Assembly (NCBI RefSeq): GCF_001437075.1
Contig: NZ_JQBX01000007.1
Span: 39,201 to 103,200 of the forward strand
Direction of reading: 5' to 3'
Source of the DNA: Pediococcus stilesii
Lineage (GTDB): Bacteria; Bacillota; Bacilli; Lactobacillales; Lactobacillaceae
DNA length: 64,000 bases
The notes under the pieces were generated by a model that saw only the letters and a list, made by a program, of their open reading frames with translations, made no database searches and was not told the DNA's origin. The position numbers and the translations under genes are program-made. This document shows positions 52,244 through 59,732 of this stretch, in pieces. Position 1 is the stretch's first letter. Every line of letters begins with the position of its first letter.

Positions 52244-53443
52244 ATGGAACTTGTAGTGTTAGCAAAAGGATGGAAGGTTTTTAGTTTGAAAGAATTTTCA
52301 AGGTGGGCCACGGGATTTTTTAGCATAAACACGATAATTATAACGTTTTTTTTGATTGGAATGCTTTTTATCATGGTGTTCGGAGGATACCTATTAAGTC
52401 GGAAGTTAAGGGCGGCGACACAAGTTAGCTTGGGAATCCGACACCAAATTAATAATGTGGTTTGGTTTGTTTTATTAAGTGTAAGCATGTTATTTTTGCA
52501 GACGGCGTATTCGATTATGAGCTACTATAACAGTCAATGGGAATTTTCTAATGTTCAGTTTATTATTTTGTTTTTCTGTCTGTACAACATTAGAAATGGT
52601 GGCATTATTGCATTTAACTACATATTACCGCTCGTTAAGAGCTACCAGTACTTAGTGGCTGGCAGGATTGATAACGTGTGGATCTATTTGCTACTATTAA
52701 TCATTTTGTTTTTAGATATTACATACGTTTCAAATGGTGGACTTACCTTTAATGATTCTAAAAAACACTATAAGTTATATTTGGTTACACTGTTTTTCTT
52801 CGTTATCGGTTGGTGGGGAATGCTATGCGTTGCATTCGATTTTTCACCGGAAGAAATGGGATTAAAAATTATCGGCTTTGCCGTTTTGGCTAGTATCATT
52901 CATTTTCTGTATCGCTTTGTTCGCAATATTGAAAAAGAGCGGGCGTCTTTGGAACGGGATGTTAAAATCGACGAGCTAACTGGAGCAAATAATCGAGCTG
53001 AGTTTGACAAAGTGAAGGATCAAATTTTTCGTTCATATGATAATAAAGATCAACCTCTGGGAATAGCGATGTTTGATATCGACCATTTTAAGCAGTTCAA
53101 TGATCAGTATGGACATACAGTTGGCGATGGTGTCCTAAAAGAAACTGTTCGGCGGGTCCAAAAGGGACTTTTAGATAATCAAACAGGTGGAGAGCTATTT
53201 CGCGTGGGTGGCGAGGAGTTTCTAATTATTTTTCGAGACCATTCCGCAAAAGATGTGCGGAAAATAATGAAAAGTATTCGAGATGCGGTTGCAGGCGAAT
53301 TATCGGATATTGAAGGCCGTCAATTGAGAATTAATATTTCATGCGGAATTACAGAATTAAAGGCGACCGACACGAATTTTTCGGATTTATATAACCGAGT
53401 AGATAGTTATTTATATCAATCTAAAAGACAAGGCCGAAACTGA
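52244..53443 (+). CDS. Membrane-bound diguanylate cyclase (GGDEF domain)
   Basis: A 399-residue protein: about six transmembrane helices (residues roughly 20-230), then a GGDEF domain (about 245-395). The active site is GGEEF at residues 322-326 in FRVGGEEFLIIF; the substrate-site MFDIDHFKQFNDQYGH and DELTGANNRAEF segments are intact, so cyclic-di-GMP synthesis is expected. An RxxD inhibitory site is not seen five residues before the active loop, so product inhibition may be lacking. The start is uncertain: ATG 52244 has only TAGGG, while a TTG at 52285 has GGAAGG at good spacing. It probably signals to the EAL-like receptor at 58412. Confidence 0.92.
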   Translation: MELVVLAKGWKVFSLKEFSRWATGFFSINTIIITFFLIGMLFIMVFGGYLLSRKLRAATQVSLGIRHQINNVVWFVLLSVSMLFLQTAYSIMSYYNSQWEFSNVQFIILFFCLYNIRNGGIIAFNYILPLVKSYQYLVAGRIDNVWIYLLLLIILFLDITYVSNGGLTFNDSKKHYKLYLVTLFFFVIGWWGMLCVAFDFSPEEMGLKIIGFAVLASIIHFLYRFVRNIEKERASLERDVKIDELTGANNRAEFDKVKDQIFRSYDNKDQPLGIAMFDIDHFKQFNDQYGHTVGDGVLKETVRRVQKGLLDNQTGGELFRVGGEEFLIIFRDHSAKDVRKIMKSIRDAVAGELSDIEGRQLRINISCGITELKATDTNFSDLYNRVDSYLYQSKRQGRN

Positions 53444-53516
53444 ATTACAGTCGAAGGACAAACGCAGCAGTTTGCTTGATTTTTTAAGGATTTACCATCA
53501 TTTTGATATTTTATGT

Positions 53517-53551
53517 AAAAACGGGGCTGGAAATAATCCAACCCTGTTTTT
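53517..53551. terminator. Bidirectional terminator between the cyclase and NMO-like genes
   Basis: AAAACGGGGcTGG pairs with CCAACCCTGTTTT (about 53517-53530 with 53538-53550). Confidence 0.85.
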
Positions 53552-53571
53552 AATTTGCCGACTAATCCAAT

Positions 53572-54540
53572 TTAAATAATGTCGGTCATTAACGATTCAA
53601 CTAATTCGGCGACACTGGATTGCTCGTTGATTTCATTGATACCAATATTGACGCTGATAACGCCTTGATTAAAGTCGGCCTCTAGCATGCCGGGACGCAT
53701 CCCACCGTGCTGCCGAATCAGTGTTTCAGTATCTTTTTGAGGATCAATTCGATACATGTCAGCATAGCGTAACGCTGCCGGAGTCTTTAGCGAGCGCCGG
53801 ATTGCAGAGACACGGACCAAATCATCAAAATTGGAACGAATAACATATTTTTTAACCTCATCGGCCATTGGTGATTCGTCGGTAACTAAAAAACGGCTTC
53901 CAATGTAAACGCCGGCTGCACCTAATGCAAGGGCGGCCTTAACACCGCGATGGTCGTTAATGCCACTCGCTGCAAGAACTGGAATATTAACGGCGTCAAC
54001 GATTGCTGGAACAATTGTGAAAGTTCCGGCTTCTTGTTCAGGCAGTTCACCGCCTTCGTCACTACCGGTTGCGACAAGAAGATCAGTACCAAGTTTTTCA
54101 GCTAGTTGAGCCTGTTCAATTGTTGGCGTACTTGGACGAAAAATTAGAATTCCGTCATGTAACTTAATTTGTTTGAAAAGCTCCTCGTGAGCCTCACCAA
54201 CCACGACAAAATGCGTAACGTTCTCTTCATAGGCCATCTGAAGCAATGCGTCTGTAAAAATAGCGTCTGACAAACTTTGTCCAGAACGGGGAGCAACAAT
54301 GTTAATCCCGAAAGGTTTAGTCGTTTTTGACTTCACTAGTTGGATTTGTTGGCGCATCCGATTCGCCGTTTCCTCTGGGCTAGATGTTACATCTCGCTGA
54401 CCGGCGTTTAACCCAAGTACACCGAGGCCACCAGCTTCACTGACGGTAGCCACTAGGTTTGCATCCGTCATCCATGACATGGGTGCCTGAACAAGGGGAT
54501 ACTTAGTTTGAAGAACTGTTGTTGCATTATTATTACGCAT
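53572..54540 (-). CDS. Nitronate monooxygenase / FabK-like flavin oxidoreductase
   Basis: A 322-residue FMN-binding TIM-barrel protein of the nitronate monooxygenase / enoyl-ACP reductase II family. Landmarks: YPLVQAPMSWMTDANLVATVSEAGGLGVLG, IVAPRSG, the GSDEGGE phosphate region, VPVLAASGINDHRGVKAALALGAAGVYIGSRFLVTDES. It could detoxify nitronates or act as a 2-nitropropane dioxygenase; FabK function is less likely outside a fatty acid operon. The ATG at 54540 is used; a GTG 11 codons upstream has weaker support. Confidence 0.88.
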   Translation of the reverse strand: MRNNNATTVLQTKYPLVQAPMSWMTDANLVATVSEAGGLGVLGLNAGQRDVTSSPEETANRMRQQIQLVKSKTTKPFGINIVAPRSGQSLSDAIFTDALLQMAYEENVTHFVVVGEAHEELFKQIKLHDGILIFRPSTPTIEQAQLAEKLGTDLLVATGSDEGGELPEQEAGTFTIVPAIVDAVNIPVLAASGINDHRGVKAALALGAAGVYIGSRFLVTDESPMADEVKKYVIRSNFDDLVRVSAIRRSLKTPAALRYADMYRIDPQKDTETLIRQHGGMRPGMLEADFNQGVISVNIGINEINEQSSVAELVESLMTDII

Positions 54541-54861
54541 GATTAATAAATATTCCCTTCCACTATCGTTCACATTTAAAGAAGTGAACTTACTTTAAGT
54601 TTTACATTTTTCAATGCACAAGGGCTATAACACTTTTTAAATAAAATATGTAAATTATACTTATTGAAAACAAAAGTTGGGACTTATGTGTGTTGAAAAT
54701 TGGTGGATGGGAAAGGGGATGTTTCTAATACTTGGTGCTATTTTTCATATTAAAATGATGATATTTAATAGTTACGCTTAAATATAGAATAATCATTTAA
54801 TTTTATATTTTATGACCATAACTATATGTTAGCAGCTCTTTGAAATATTTGACGAACTGCC

Positions 54862-54900
54862 AAAAAAGCCAACTTAGTTTTTACACTAAGTTGGCTTTTT
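54862..54900. terminator. Orphan hairpin terminator
   Basis: A 16-bp stem (54862-54878 with 54885-54900) flanked by A and T runs lies in the gene-poor region with no complete gene on either side. It may mark the end of a lost gene. The rest of 54574-55065 holds no ORF with a credible ribosome binding site. Confidence 0.75.
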
Positions 54901-55065
54901 AACTTGTACATAACCAAGATGATAGGCGAGCTAAAATCTTAGCGAGCGGTCGAACCGTCCTTTCCTTACTCAGCATATTACATGGATTAAATGTGTTTTT
55001 CAAGTATATAGTATAAATTGAAGAGTGCTTAGTAATTTATTAAAGCATTGAGAATGTTATAAAAA

Positions 55066-55263
55066 GTAGATAAATTAGCAGCAGCCATTGCCCTTTACGA
55101 GGCGCGAGAAAAAGCGGGCTTAACTCAATCCGCTTTAGCAGAGCGAGCACATACGACACAGTCAACGATTGCCAGAATTGAACGAGGGGACAACGTTCCT
55201 TTTGAAAAGCTGTCTCAAATTGCTAACGCATTGGGCAAGAAAGTTAAGATCTCGATCGTTTAA
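55066..55263 (+). pseudogene. Truncated XRE-type antitoxin (HigA-like) remnant
   Basis: Sixty-five codons preceded by an in-frame TAA, with no ATG, GTG or TTG start. They encode a typical XRE helix-turn-helix: EAREKAGLTQSALAERAHTT, QSTIARIERG, ending KLSQIANALGKKVKISIV. This is the C-terminal half of an antitoxin of the HigA/RelB-associated XRE type; the N-terminal part and the toxin are gone. Its own terminator (55281) persists. A tRNA-Ala gene lies 450 nt on, so the region looks like a decayed insertion site. Between 55318 and 55700 I see no coding region. Confidence 0.8.
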
Positions 55264-55280
55264 ACATTAATAATTATTGC

Positions 55281-55317
55281 AAGGTCTTAGCAGTAATCAG
55301 CTGTTAAGGCCTTTTTT
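55281..55317 (+). terminator. Terminator after the antitoxin remnant
   Basis: AAGGTCTTAGCAG (55281-55293) pairs with CTGTTAAGGCCTT (55301-55313), followed by T. Confidence 0.85.
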
Positions 55318-55712
55318 GCGTCCAGAAAGAAAGTGCGCACAAAATCGTAAGAAGGGTGCAGAAGAAAGAGCATTTTGGCGTTTAAGATCTTATTAAAGCT
55401 GACATGCAAAAGAGATGACTGAAAGTTCAATAGCTTTTTGATGGTTGCATATCACGCACTCTAAAGATTGAACATCTAACACATTTTAAAGTGTAAGGTG
55501 ATGATTAACCGTGCTTTGTAACAGTTTAGTAAATAAAAAAACTGCTACTCAAAACGAGTAACAGATATCCCTTACCTACCGCAACTATTTAGTTTTATTA
55601 GTTTGATGAAAAATGAATATCATCAAAATAGATTCAATCAGAATTGATAAAAATTAAAACCTTATTATATCAGCGTGTTCAGGGTTTACCGCAATTAACG
55701 TGTGCTTATCAA

Positions 55713-55785
55713 TGGATCCGAACGGACTTGAACCGTCGACCCCCTGCATGCGAAGCAGGTGCTCTCCCAACTGAGCTACGAACCC
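55713..55785 (-). tRNA. tRNA-Ala (anticodon CGC)
   Basis: A 73-nt cloverleaf on the minus strand, starting GGGTTCGTAGCTCAG and ending with the discriminator A; the CCA is not encoded. The anticodon stem CCTGC/GCAGG holds the loop TTCGCAT, giving CGC (alanine GCG codons). The acceptor stem has the G3:U70 wobble pair that specifies alanine. The T-arm GGTTCAAGTCC and D-arm AGCTCAGTTGGGAGAGC are standard. Confidence 0.94.
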
Positions 55786-55895
55786 GTCTATGCATTTATC
55801 ATACCACTTTTAATTAAAAAATTGATATTATTATGTAGGAAAGTTAACATTAATGAATAGTATTTTGTGCCAGCAGGGATAAGGAGCGTTGTGGA

Positions 55896-56858
55896 ATGAA
55901 AAAAAGTACAAAGTTCATATTGGCAGGTCTTGGAGCAGCCGCAGTGGGTGTGACTGCTGGAATGGGAATTGGCGGTTACATTAGTTTTTTGGTTGGAATA
56001 AAAAATACCGATAAGGCCAAGATGAAGGCCATTGAACGTTCTCAAACACAGGATAATAATGCGTTTAACGTTGAATGGTTTGAAAATCTGCATCCCGAAG
56101 AAATTACAATGCTAAGTGATGATGGCTTACAATTGAGAGCGTCATTTCTGCGCCAACCACAAGAAACCGGCCATACCGTGATCTTAGCGCATGGGTACCA
56201 TCACGCGCGAATGCAAATGATTCCTTATGCAAAAATCTTCTATAACATGGGTTACAACGTATTGATGCCAGATGCGCGTAGTCATGGCCAAAGCGAGGGT
56301 AACTTGATTGGCTTTGGCTGGCTAGATCGACGTGACTATGTTCGTTGGGTGCAACGTGCGGTACTACTAACGCATCCGGACGAAAAGATTGTCTTAATGG
56401 GAATTAGCATGGGGGCGGCAACGGTAATTGCGGCTGCTGGAGAAACTGATATTCCATCTAACGTGGTTGCCGTTATTGAAGATAGCAGCTTTAATCGACT
56501 GGACAAGCAGTTCCGGCACCGTTTGAAGCGATACTATCATTTGCCATCACAGGAGTTAGCACCAATCGCCAGTGCATTGACTAAAAAAGAGGCTGGTTAT
56601 TCATTTAAGGAAGCTAATATTCAAGAACAAATAAAAAAGGTTAAGGTTCCAATCATGTTTATTCATGGGGAATCAGACCGCTACGTACCAATTGAAATGC
56701 TGGACGACTTAGTAGAAGCAGCACGTGTCCCAAGCCGAGTTTATCTCGTTGACCGCGCCGACCATGTTCAATCTTTGCCAACGAATCCAAAGCGTTATCA
56801 GGAAGAAATAAAAATTTTTTTGGAGAAATACGTGAACGAGGATGGACGAAAAAACTAA
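55896..56858 (+). CDS. Alpha/beta hydrolase with N-terminal membrane anchor
   Basis: A 320-residue protein. One hydrophobic helix (residues about 7-35) anchors an alpha/beta hydrolase domain facing outward or, if not cleaved, on the membrane. Catalytic parts: oxyanion ILAHGYHHARMQM, nucleophile GISMGAA, acid in FIHGESDRYVP and His in VDRADHVQS. Resembles YqkD/BAAT-like hydrolases with unknown substrate. AAGGAG precedes the ATG. Its end overlaps the lipid kinase gene by 17 nt, so they are coupled. Confidence 0.88.
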   Translation: MKKSTKFILAGLGAAAVGVTAGMGIGGYISFLVGIKNTDKAKMKAIERSQTQDNNAFNVEWFENLHPEEITMLSDDGLQLRASFLRQPQETGHTVILAHGYHHARMQMIPYAKIFYNMGYNVLMPDARSHGQSEGNLIGFGWLDRRDYVRWVQRAVLLTHPDEKIVLMGISMGAATVIAAAGETDIPSNVVAVIEDSSFNRLDKQFRHRLKRYYHLPSQELAPIASALTKKEAGYSFKEANIQEQIKKVKVPIMFIHGESDRYVPIEMLDDLVEAARVPSRVYLVDRADHVQSLPTNPKRYQEEIKIFLEKYVNEDGRKN

Positions 56859-57789
56859 CTACTACTTCATTGTAAATAAATGGGCCGGAGCACGACATTC
56901 AGTGCAAACATGGGATAAATTGCATCAGTATTTACTTCAAAATGAAGTTCAATTTGAACGAGCTATCACGGAATATCCCAAACACGCGACAGAATTAGCA
57001 CAAAAATTTGCGGATGAACACCCGACAAACTGGGTGATCGTGGCACTTGGCGGGGATGGAACCCTACTTGAAGTGCTAAATGGAGTGCAGCATTCAAAAA
57101 ATAAAATTCCGATTGGCTACATACCAGCCGGTTCCGGCAATGACTTTGCGCGGGCGGTTGGACTGGCACGGGATCCCTACCAAGCGCTACAACAATTAAT
57201 TCAAACTACAGCACCGATCGAACTCGATGTGGGAGTATATCAGGATCAAAATAATCAAATTGAGCACTATTTTAGTAATAACATTGGCATCGGATTTGAT
57301 GCGAACGTGGTGTATCAAGCTAACCGTGGTCAGAAACTCAAGCTTAGCAAGTGGCATTTGGAGTCGGCAGCGTACGCTTCAGCACTTTTAAAAACACTCA
57401 TAACGCAAAAAGGATTCCCATTAAATATTACAATTGATGGTGAAAAATATGAATTTCCGAACGCCTTTGTGGTTTCACTAACGAATATTAAATATTTTGG
57501 TGGCGGAATCGGAATTGCGCCATTAGCGCAGATGACGGACGGAAAAATTGACGTAGTAATCACTGAAAAACTAAATATTTTTCGTTTTATTCGTCTGTTT
57601 ACCAAACTTCTGATTAATGGAAAACACCTTGAGATGTCGAATGTGTTTTTCAAAACGGGTCGGCAGATTCAAGTACAGTCCTTCAGCGCAGAACATGGAC
57701 AAGTTAACGGTGAGGATCTGCCTAAACAAAATTTTGATCTTAAGATTTGGACTACAAAACAGAATTTTTGGTTTACTAACCAAATTTGA
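56842..57789 (+). CDS. Diacylglycerol/lipid kinase family protein (YegS/BmrU type), copy 2
   Basis: A 315-residue lipid kinase: VNKWAGAR, the nucleotide site GGDGTLLEVLNGVQ, YIPAGSGNDFARAVGL and C-terminal VNGEDLP. It is clearly different in sequence from the copy at 45516-46421. Overlap with the preceding hydrolase suggests both act on membrane lipid or a glycolipid. One TGAAGTTCA motif lies near its 5' end. A parS-like site follows its stop. Confidence 0.9.
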   Translation: MDEKTNYYFIVNKWAGARHSVQTWDKLHQYLLQNEVQFERAITEYPKHATELAQKFADEHPTNWVIVALGGDGTLLEVLNGVQHSKNKIPIGYIPAGSGNDFARAVGLARDPYQALQQLIQTTAPIELDVGVYQDQNNQIEHYFSNNIGIGFDANVVYQANRGQKLKLSKWHLESAAYASALLKTLITQKGFPLNITIDGEKYEFPNAFVVSLTNIKYFGGGIGIAPLAQMTDGKIDVVITEKLNIFRFIRLFTKLLINGKHLEMSNVFFKTGRQIQVQSFSAEHGQVNGEDLPKQNFDLKIWTTKQNFWFTNQI

Positions 57790-57794
57790 ATGAT

Positions 57795-57810
57795 TGTTTC
57801 ACGTGAAAAT
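57795..57810. promoter_or_regulatory. parS-like ParB binding site
   Basis: TGTTTCACGTGAAAAT matches TGTTTCACGTGAAACA at 14 of 16 positions, with the last two bases differing. It lies in the 139-bp gap before the thioredoxin-like gene. See the matching site at 407-422. Confidence 0.5.
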
Positions 57811-57928
57811 TTCAAACGAATTCGATTCAAATTAATTAGTTGTCAAAAATTAATGAAGCTGGTATGATAAATATATCAAATAAGGACTTACAAAAAGTAA
57901 GTCTACTAAATCAAAGGAGAGCTTTCAG

Positions 57929-58249
57929 ATGGGTAATCAAGAAAATTTATCTAACGAAGAAATTTTTGAAACAATGAATACCGGCAAGAAGATGCTATTT
58001 TTTACCGCTGGGTGGTGCCCAGACTGTGCCTTCATTAAGCCGGCAATGCCAGATATCATGAAAAAATACGATCAATATGACTGGATTACAGTTGACCGCG
58101 ACGCTAACTTAGAAGTTGCTCAACACTTTGGCATCATGGGAATTCCAAGCTTCATCGCACTTGAAGATGGTAAGGAACTTGGTCGTTTTGGTAAAGGCGA
58201 ACGCCGCACACCAAAGGAAGTTGAAGACTTCATTCAAAGTATTGCTTAA
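57929..58249 (+). CDS. Thioredoxin family protein
   Basis: A 106-residue thioredoxin-fold protein with the active site WCPDC (FTAGWCPDCAFIKP) and the cis-proline segment GIPSFIAL. The CPDC redox motif differs from the CGPC of canonical thioredoxin and recalls lactobacillar YtpP/YbbN-like proteins. No signal peptide, so cytosolic. AAAGGAGAG precedes the ATG. A terminator separates it from the EAL operon. Confidence 0.92.
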   Translation: MGNQENLSNEEIFETMNTGKKMLFFTAGWCPDCAFIKPAMPDIMKKYDQYDWITVDRDANLEVAQHFGIMGIPSFIALEDGKELGRFGKGERRTPKEVEDFIQSIA

Positions 58250-58263
58250 TTTAAATAAATTCA

Positions 58264-58299
58264 GACTCAGGGACGTATTTATAATTCCTGAGTTTTTTT
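58264..58299 (+). terminator. Terminator after the thioredoxin-like gene
   Basis: CTCAGG (58266-58271) pairs with CCTGAG (58287-58292), followed by seven T. Confidence 0.8.
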
Positions 58300-58411
58300 A
58301 TACTAAAATTTTGTAAACGTTGAAAAATATTTTAAAAAACCGTAACAGTGTTGATTTTTAGCAATATCTTGGAGTATTATCGATTTATAATCCAAATTTG
58401 GGAGGAACTGT

Positions 58412-59230
58412 ATGTCATTATCACAATTAGAGACGCTTTTGTTTTGGACAGCAATTATTATTTATGGAATCACTCTATTAATTGTGGTTATGTATTATTG
58501 GAACACGCGTTATAAAGGTAGTAATTATCTTCGAAATGATGAAATTCCATTGCGATATTTTATCCAAAAACAGGTTGATGGTAGTGGAAAAACAATTGGA
58601 TATGAATGTTTATTAAGAACCCAAAATGAGCAAGGAAAATGGGTTTTACCAAAAGATTTAGAATCACTTCCTTTACAGAGGGTGATTTTTCTACTGGAAA
58701 AGACCTTTGAGTCTTTATCAAACGAGCATTTAACCGTTTCAATAAATTTGACATACAACCAAATCATGAGTCGTGATTTTCGGTATTTTGTTCGATGGGC
58801 AATTACTAAAGTTGCACCCATGCGGTTTGCGGTTGAATTTTCGGCTGATGAATTAAATCGTAACTTTAATAAGCGCCGGCTCCGTCACCAAATTCAAATG
58901 GGACGTAGCTACGGGATGCGATTTGCGATTAATAACGTGGGATCATCCCTTAATGATTTGAAGAGAACGGAGTGGCTACTTCCGGAAACTGATATTCTAA
59001 AGGCATCAATGAGCAGTTTCCGTAAAGAAAGTCCCGATGAATGGTTAGATTTAAATTTACAATTTTGGAATAAATTGGCTAAGGAAAATCAAATTGAATT
59101 AATTCTGGTGGGAATTGAAAACGATGAAGATGAACAGCTAGCCGAAAAGCTACAAATTGACAGTCGGCAGGGGTATCTATTTGGCCGCCCAGAGAACATT
59201 CAAGAAAGAACGGTAAAAAATGAAAGATGA
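58412..59230 (+). CDS. Degenerate EAL-domain protein (probable c-di-GMP receptor)
   Basis: A 272-residue protein: one N-terminal transmembrane helix (about 10-30), then an EAL-fold domain. The EAL signature reads ECLLR (65-69), Asn112 and Glu142 are in place, but the catalytic Asp pair (DDFG in active enzymes) is NN (174-175), so hydrolysis is improbable. Lys197 is kept. Such proteins bind cyclic-di-GMP and pass the signal on. It heads an overlapping operon with a small membrane protein and a family-2 glycosyltransferase, so it probably gates polysaccharide synthesis. GGGAGGAA precedes the ATG. Confidence 0.88.
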   Translation: MSLSQLETLLFWTAIIIYGITLLIVVMYYWNTRYKGSNYLRNDEIPLRYFIQKQVDGSGKTIGYECLLRTQNEQGKWVLPKDLESLPLQRVIFLLEKTFESLSNEHLTVSINLTYNQIMSRDFRYFVRWAITKVAPMRFAVEFSADELNRNFNKRRLRHQIQMGRSYGMRFAINNVGSSLNDLKRTEWLLPETDILKASMSSFRKESPDEWLDLNLQFWNKLAKENQIELILVGIENDEDEQLAEKLQIDSRQGYLFGRPENIQERTVKNER

Positions 59231-59723
59231 AAAGCAAAGGCAACAACTTTATACAGATGAGTACTTTGAAAAGGGGCACATTCTTTTAAAAATCTGGCAA
59301 ACAATCGTCGCTATTTTTGGATGGCTGTGTGTATTTATACCGCTTGTTATTACGATCACTTCGTTTTGGGCAGCGTATAATCCCAAGATTCCTCATATTT
59401 GGTCCTATGATGAAGGAATTTTTGAAATTAAATTTATCGCCGTTATTTTACTTTTTTCGTTTGCGATGGCGAGTTTATTTGCCGTTAGCATGACGCTTAT
59501 TCAAAACCGACGCCGAGACCGGCTAGTAGAACAGTGGCCGACGTTTAATCCGATTAATCAAAAGAAACGTGAAAATGAGCTAGGGAAATTCATGGATGAA
59601 CGCTTCGGGCCAAAGGATTTTCGAGAAAACGTTCGTTATTATGAAGTGCAACCGGAACAGAATTTGGATACGGATCAAATTAAGTCAATTTATAAAAAAT
59701 CCAACCTGGATGATTTAGGATAG
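59220..59723 (+). CDS. Small two-helix membrane protein, PgaD-like partner of the glycosyltransferase
   Basis: A 167-residue protein with two transmembrane helices (about 25-52 and 72-98) and a charged, possibly coiled C-terminal tail. Size, topology and place beside a processive family-2 glycosyltransferase resemble PgaD, the c-di-GMP-responsive partner of PgaC; sequence similarity is weak to my eye. It overlaps the EAL-like gene by 11 nt and precedes the glycosyltransferase by 9 nt. Confidence 0.6.
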   Translation: MKDEKQRQQLYTDEYFEKGHILLKIWQTIVAIFGWLCVFIPLVITITSFWAAYNPKIPHIWSYDEGIFEIKFIAVILLFSFAMASLFAVSMTLIQNRRRDRLVEQWPTFNPINQKKRENELGKFMDERFGPKDFRENVRYYEVQPEQNLDTDQIKSIYKKSNLDDLG

Positions 59724-59732
59724 GATAAATAT

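Larger units (their letters stand above)
2180..56951. repeat. Dispersed TGAASTTCA motif (27 copies in the window)
   Basis: A 9-bp near-palindrome with central C or G occurs, by my reading, at about 2180, 6337, 6368, 7684, 7900, 9839, 10132, 12928, 13513, 13936, 14056, 16360, 16372, 18645, 19097, 19349, 19836, 21101, 21602, 28120, 30538, 34016, 35045, 45886, 46798, 46828 and 56943. The central base splits 13:14 between orientations. Within genes it is read both as NNT-GAA-STT-CAN (Glu-Val/Leu-Gln/His) and as NTG-AAS-TTC-ANN (Leu/Met-Asn/Lys-Phe). Two copies are intergenic (6337, 6368). Function unknown; see findings. Confidence 0.8.

Noticed and set aside
58412..59230. EAL protein as an active c-di-GMP phosphodiesterase
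   Set aside because: The catalytic DD pair is NN and the EAL triplet is ECL, so hydrolysis is improbable.
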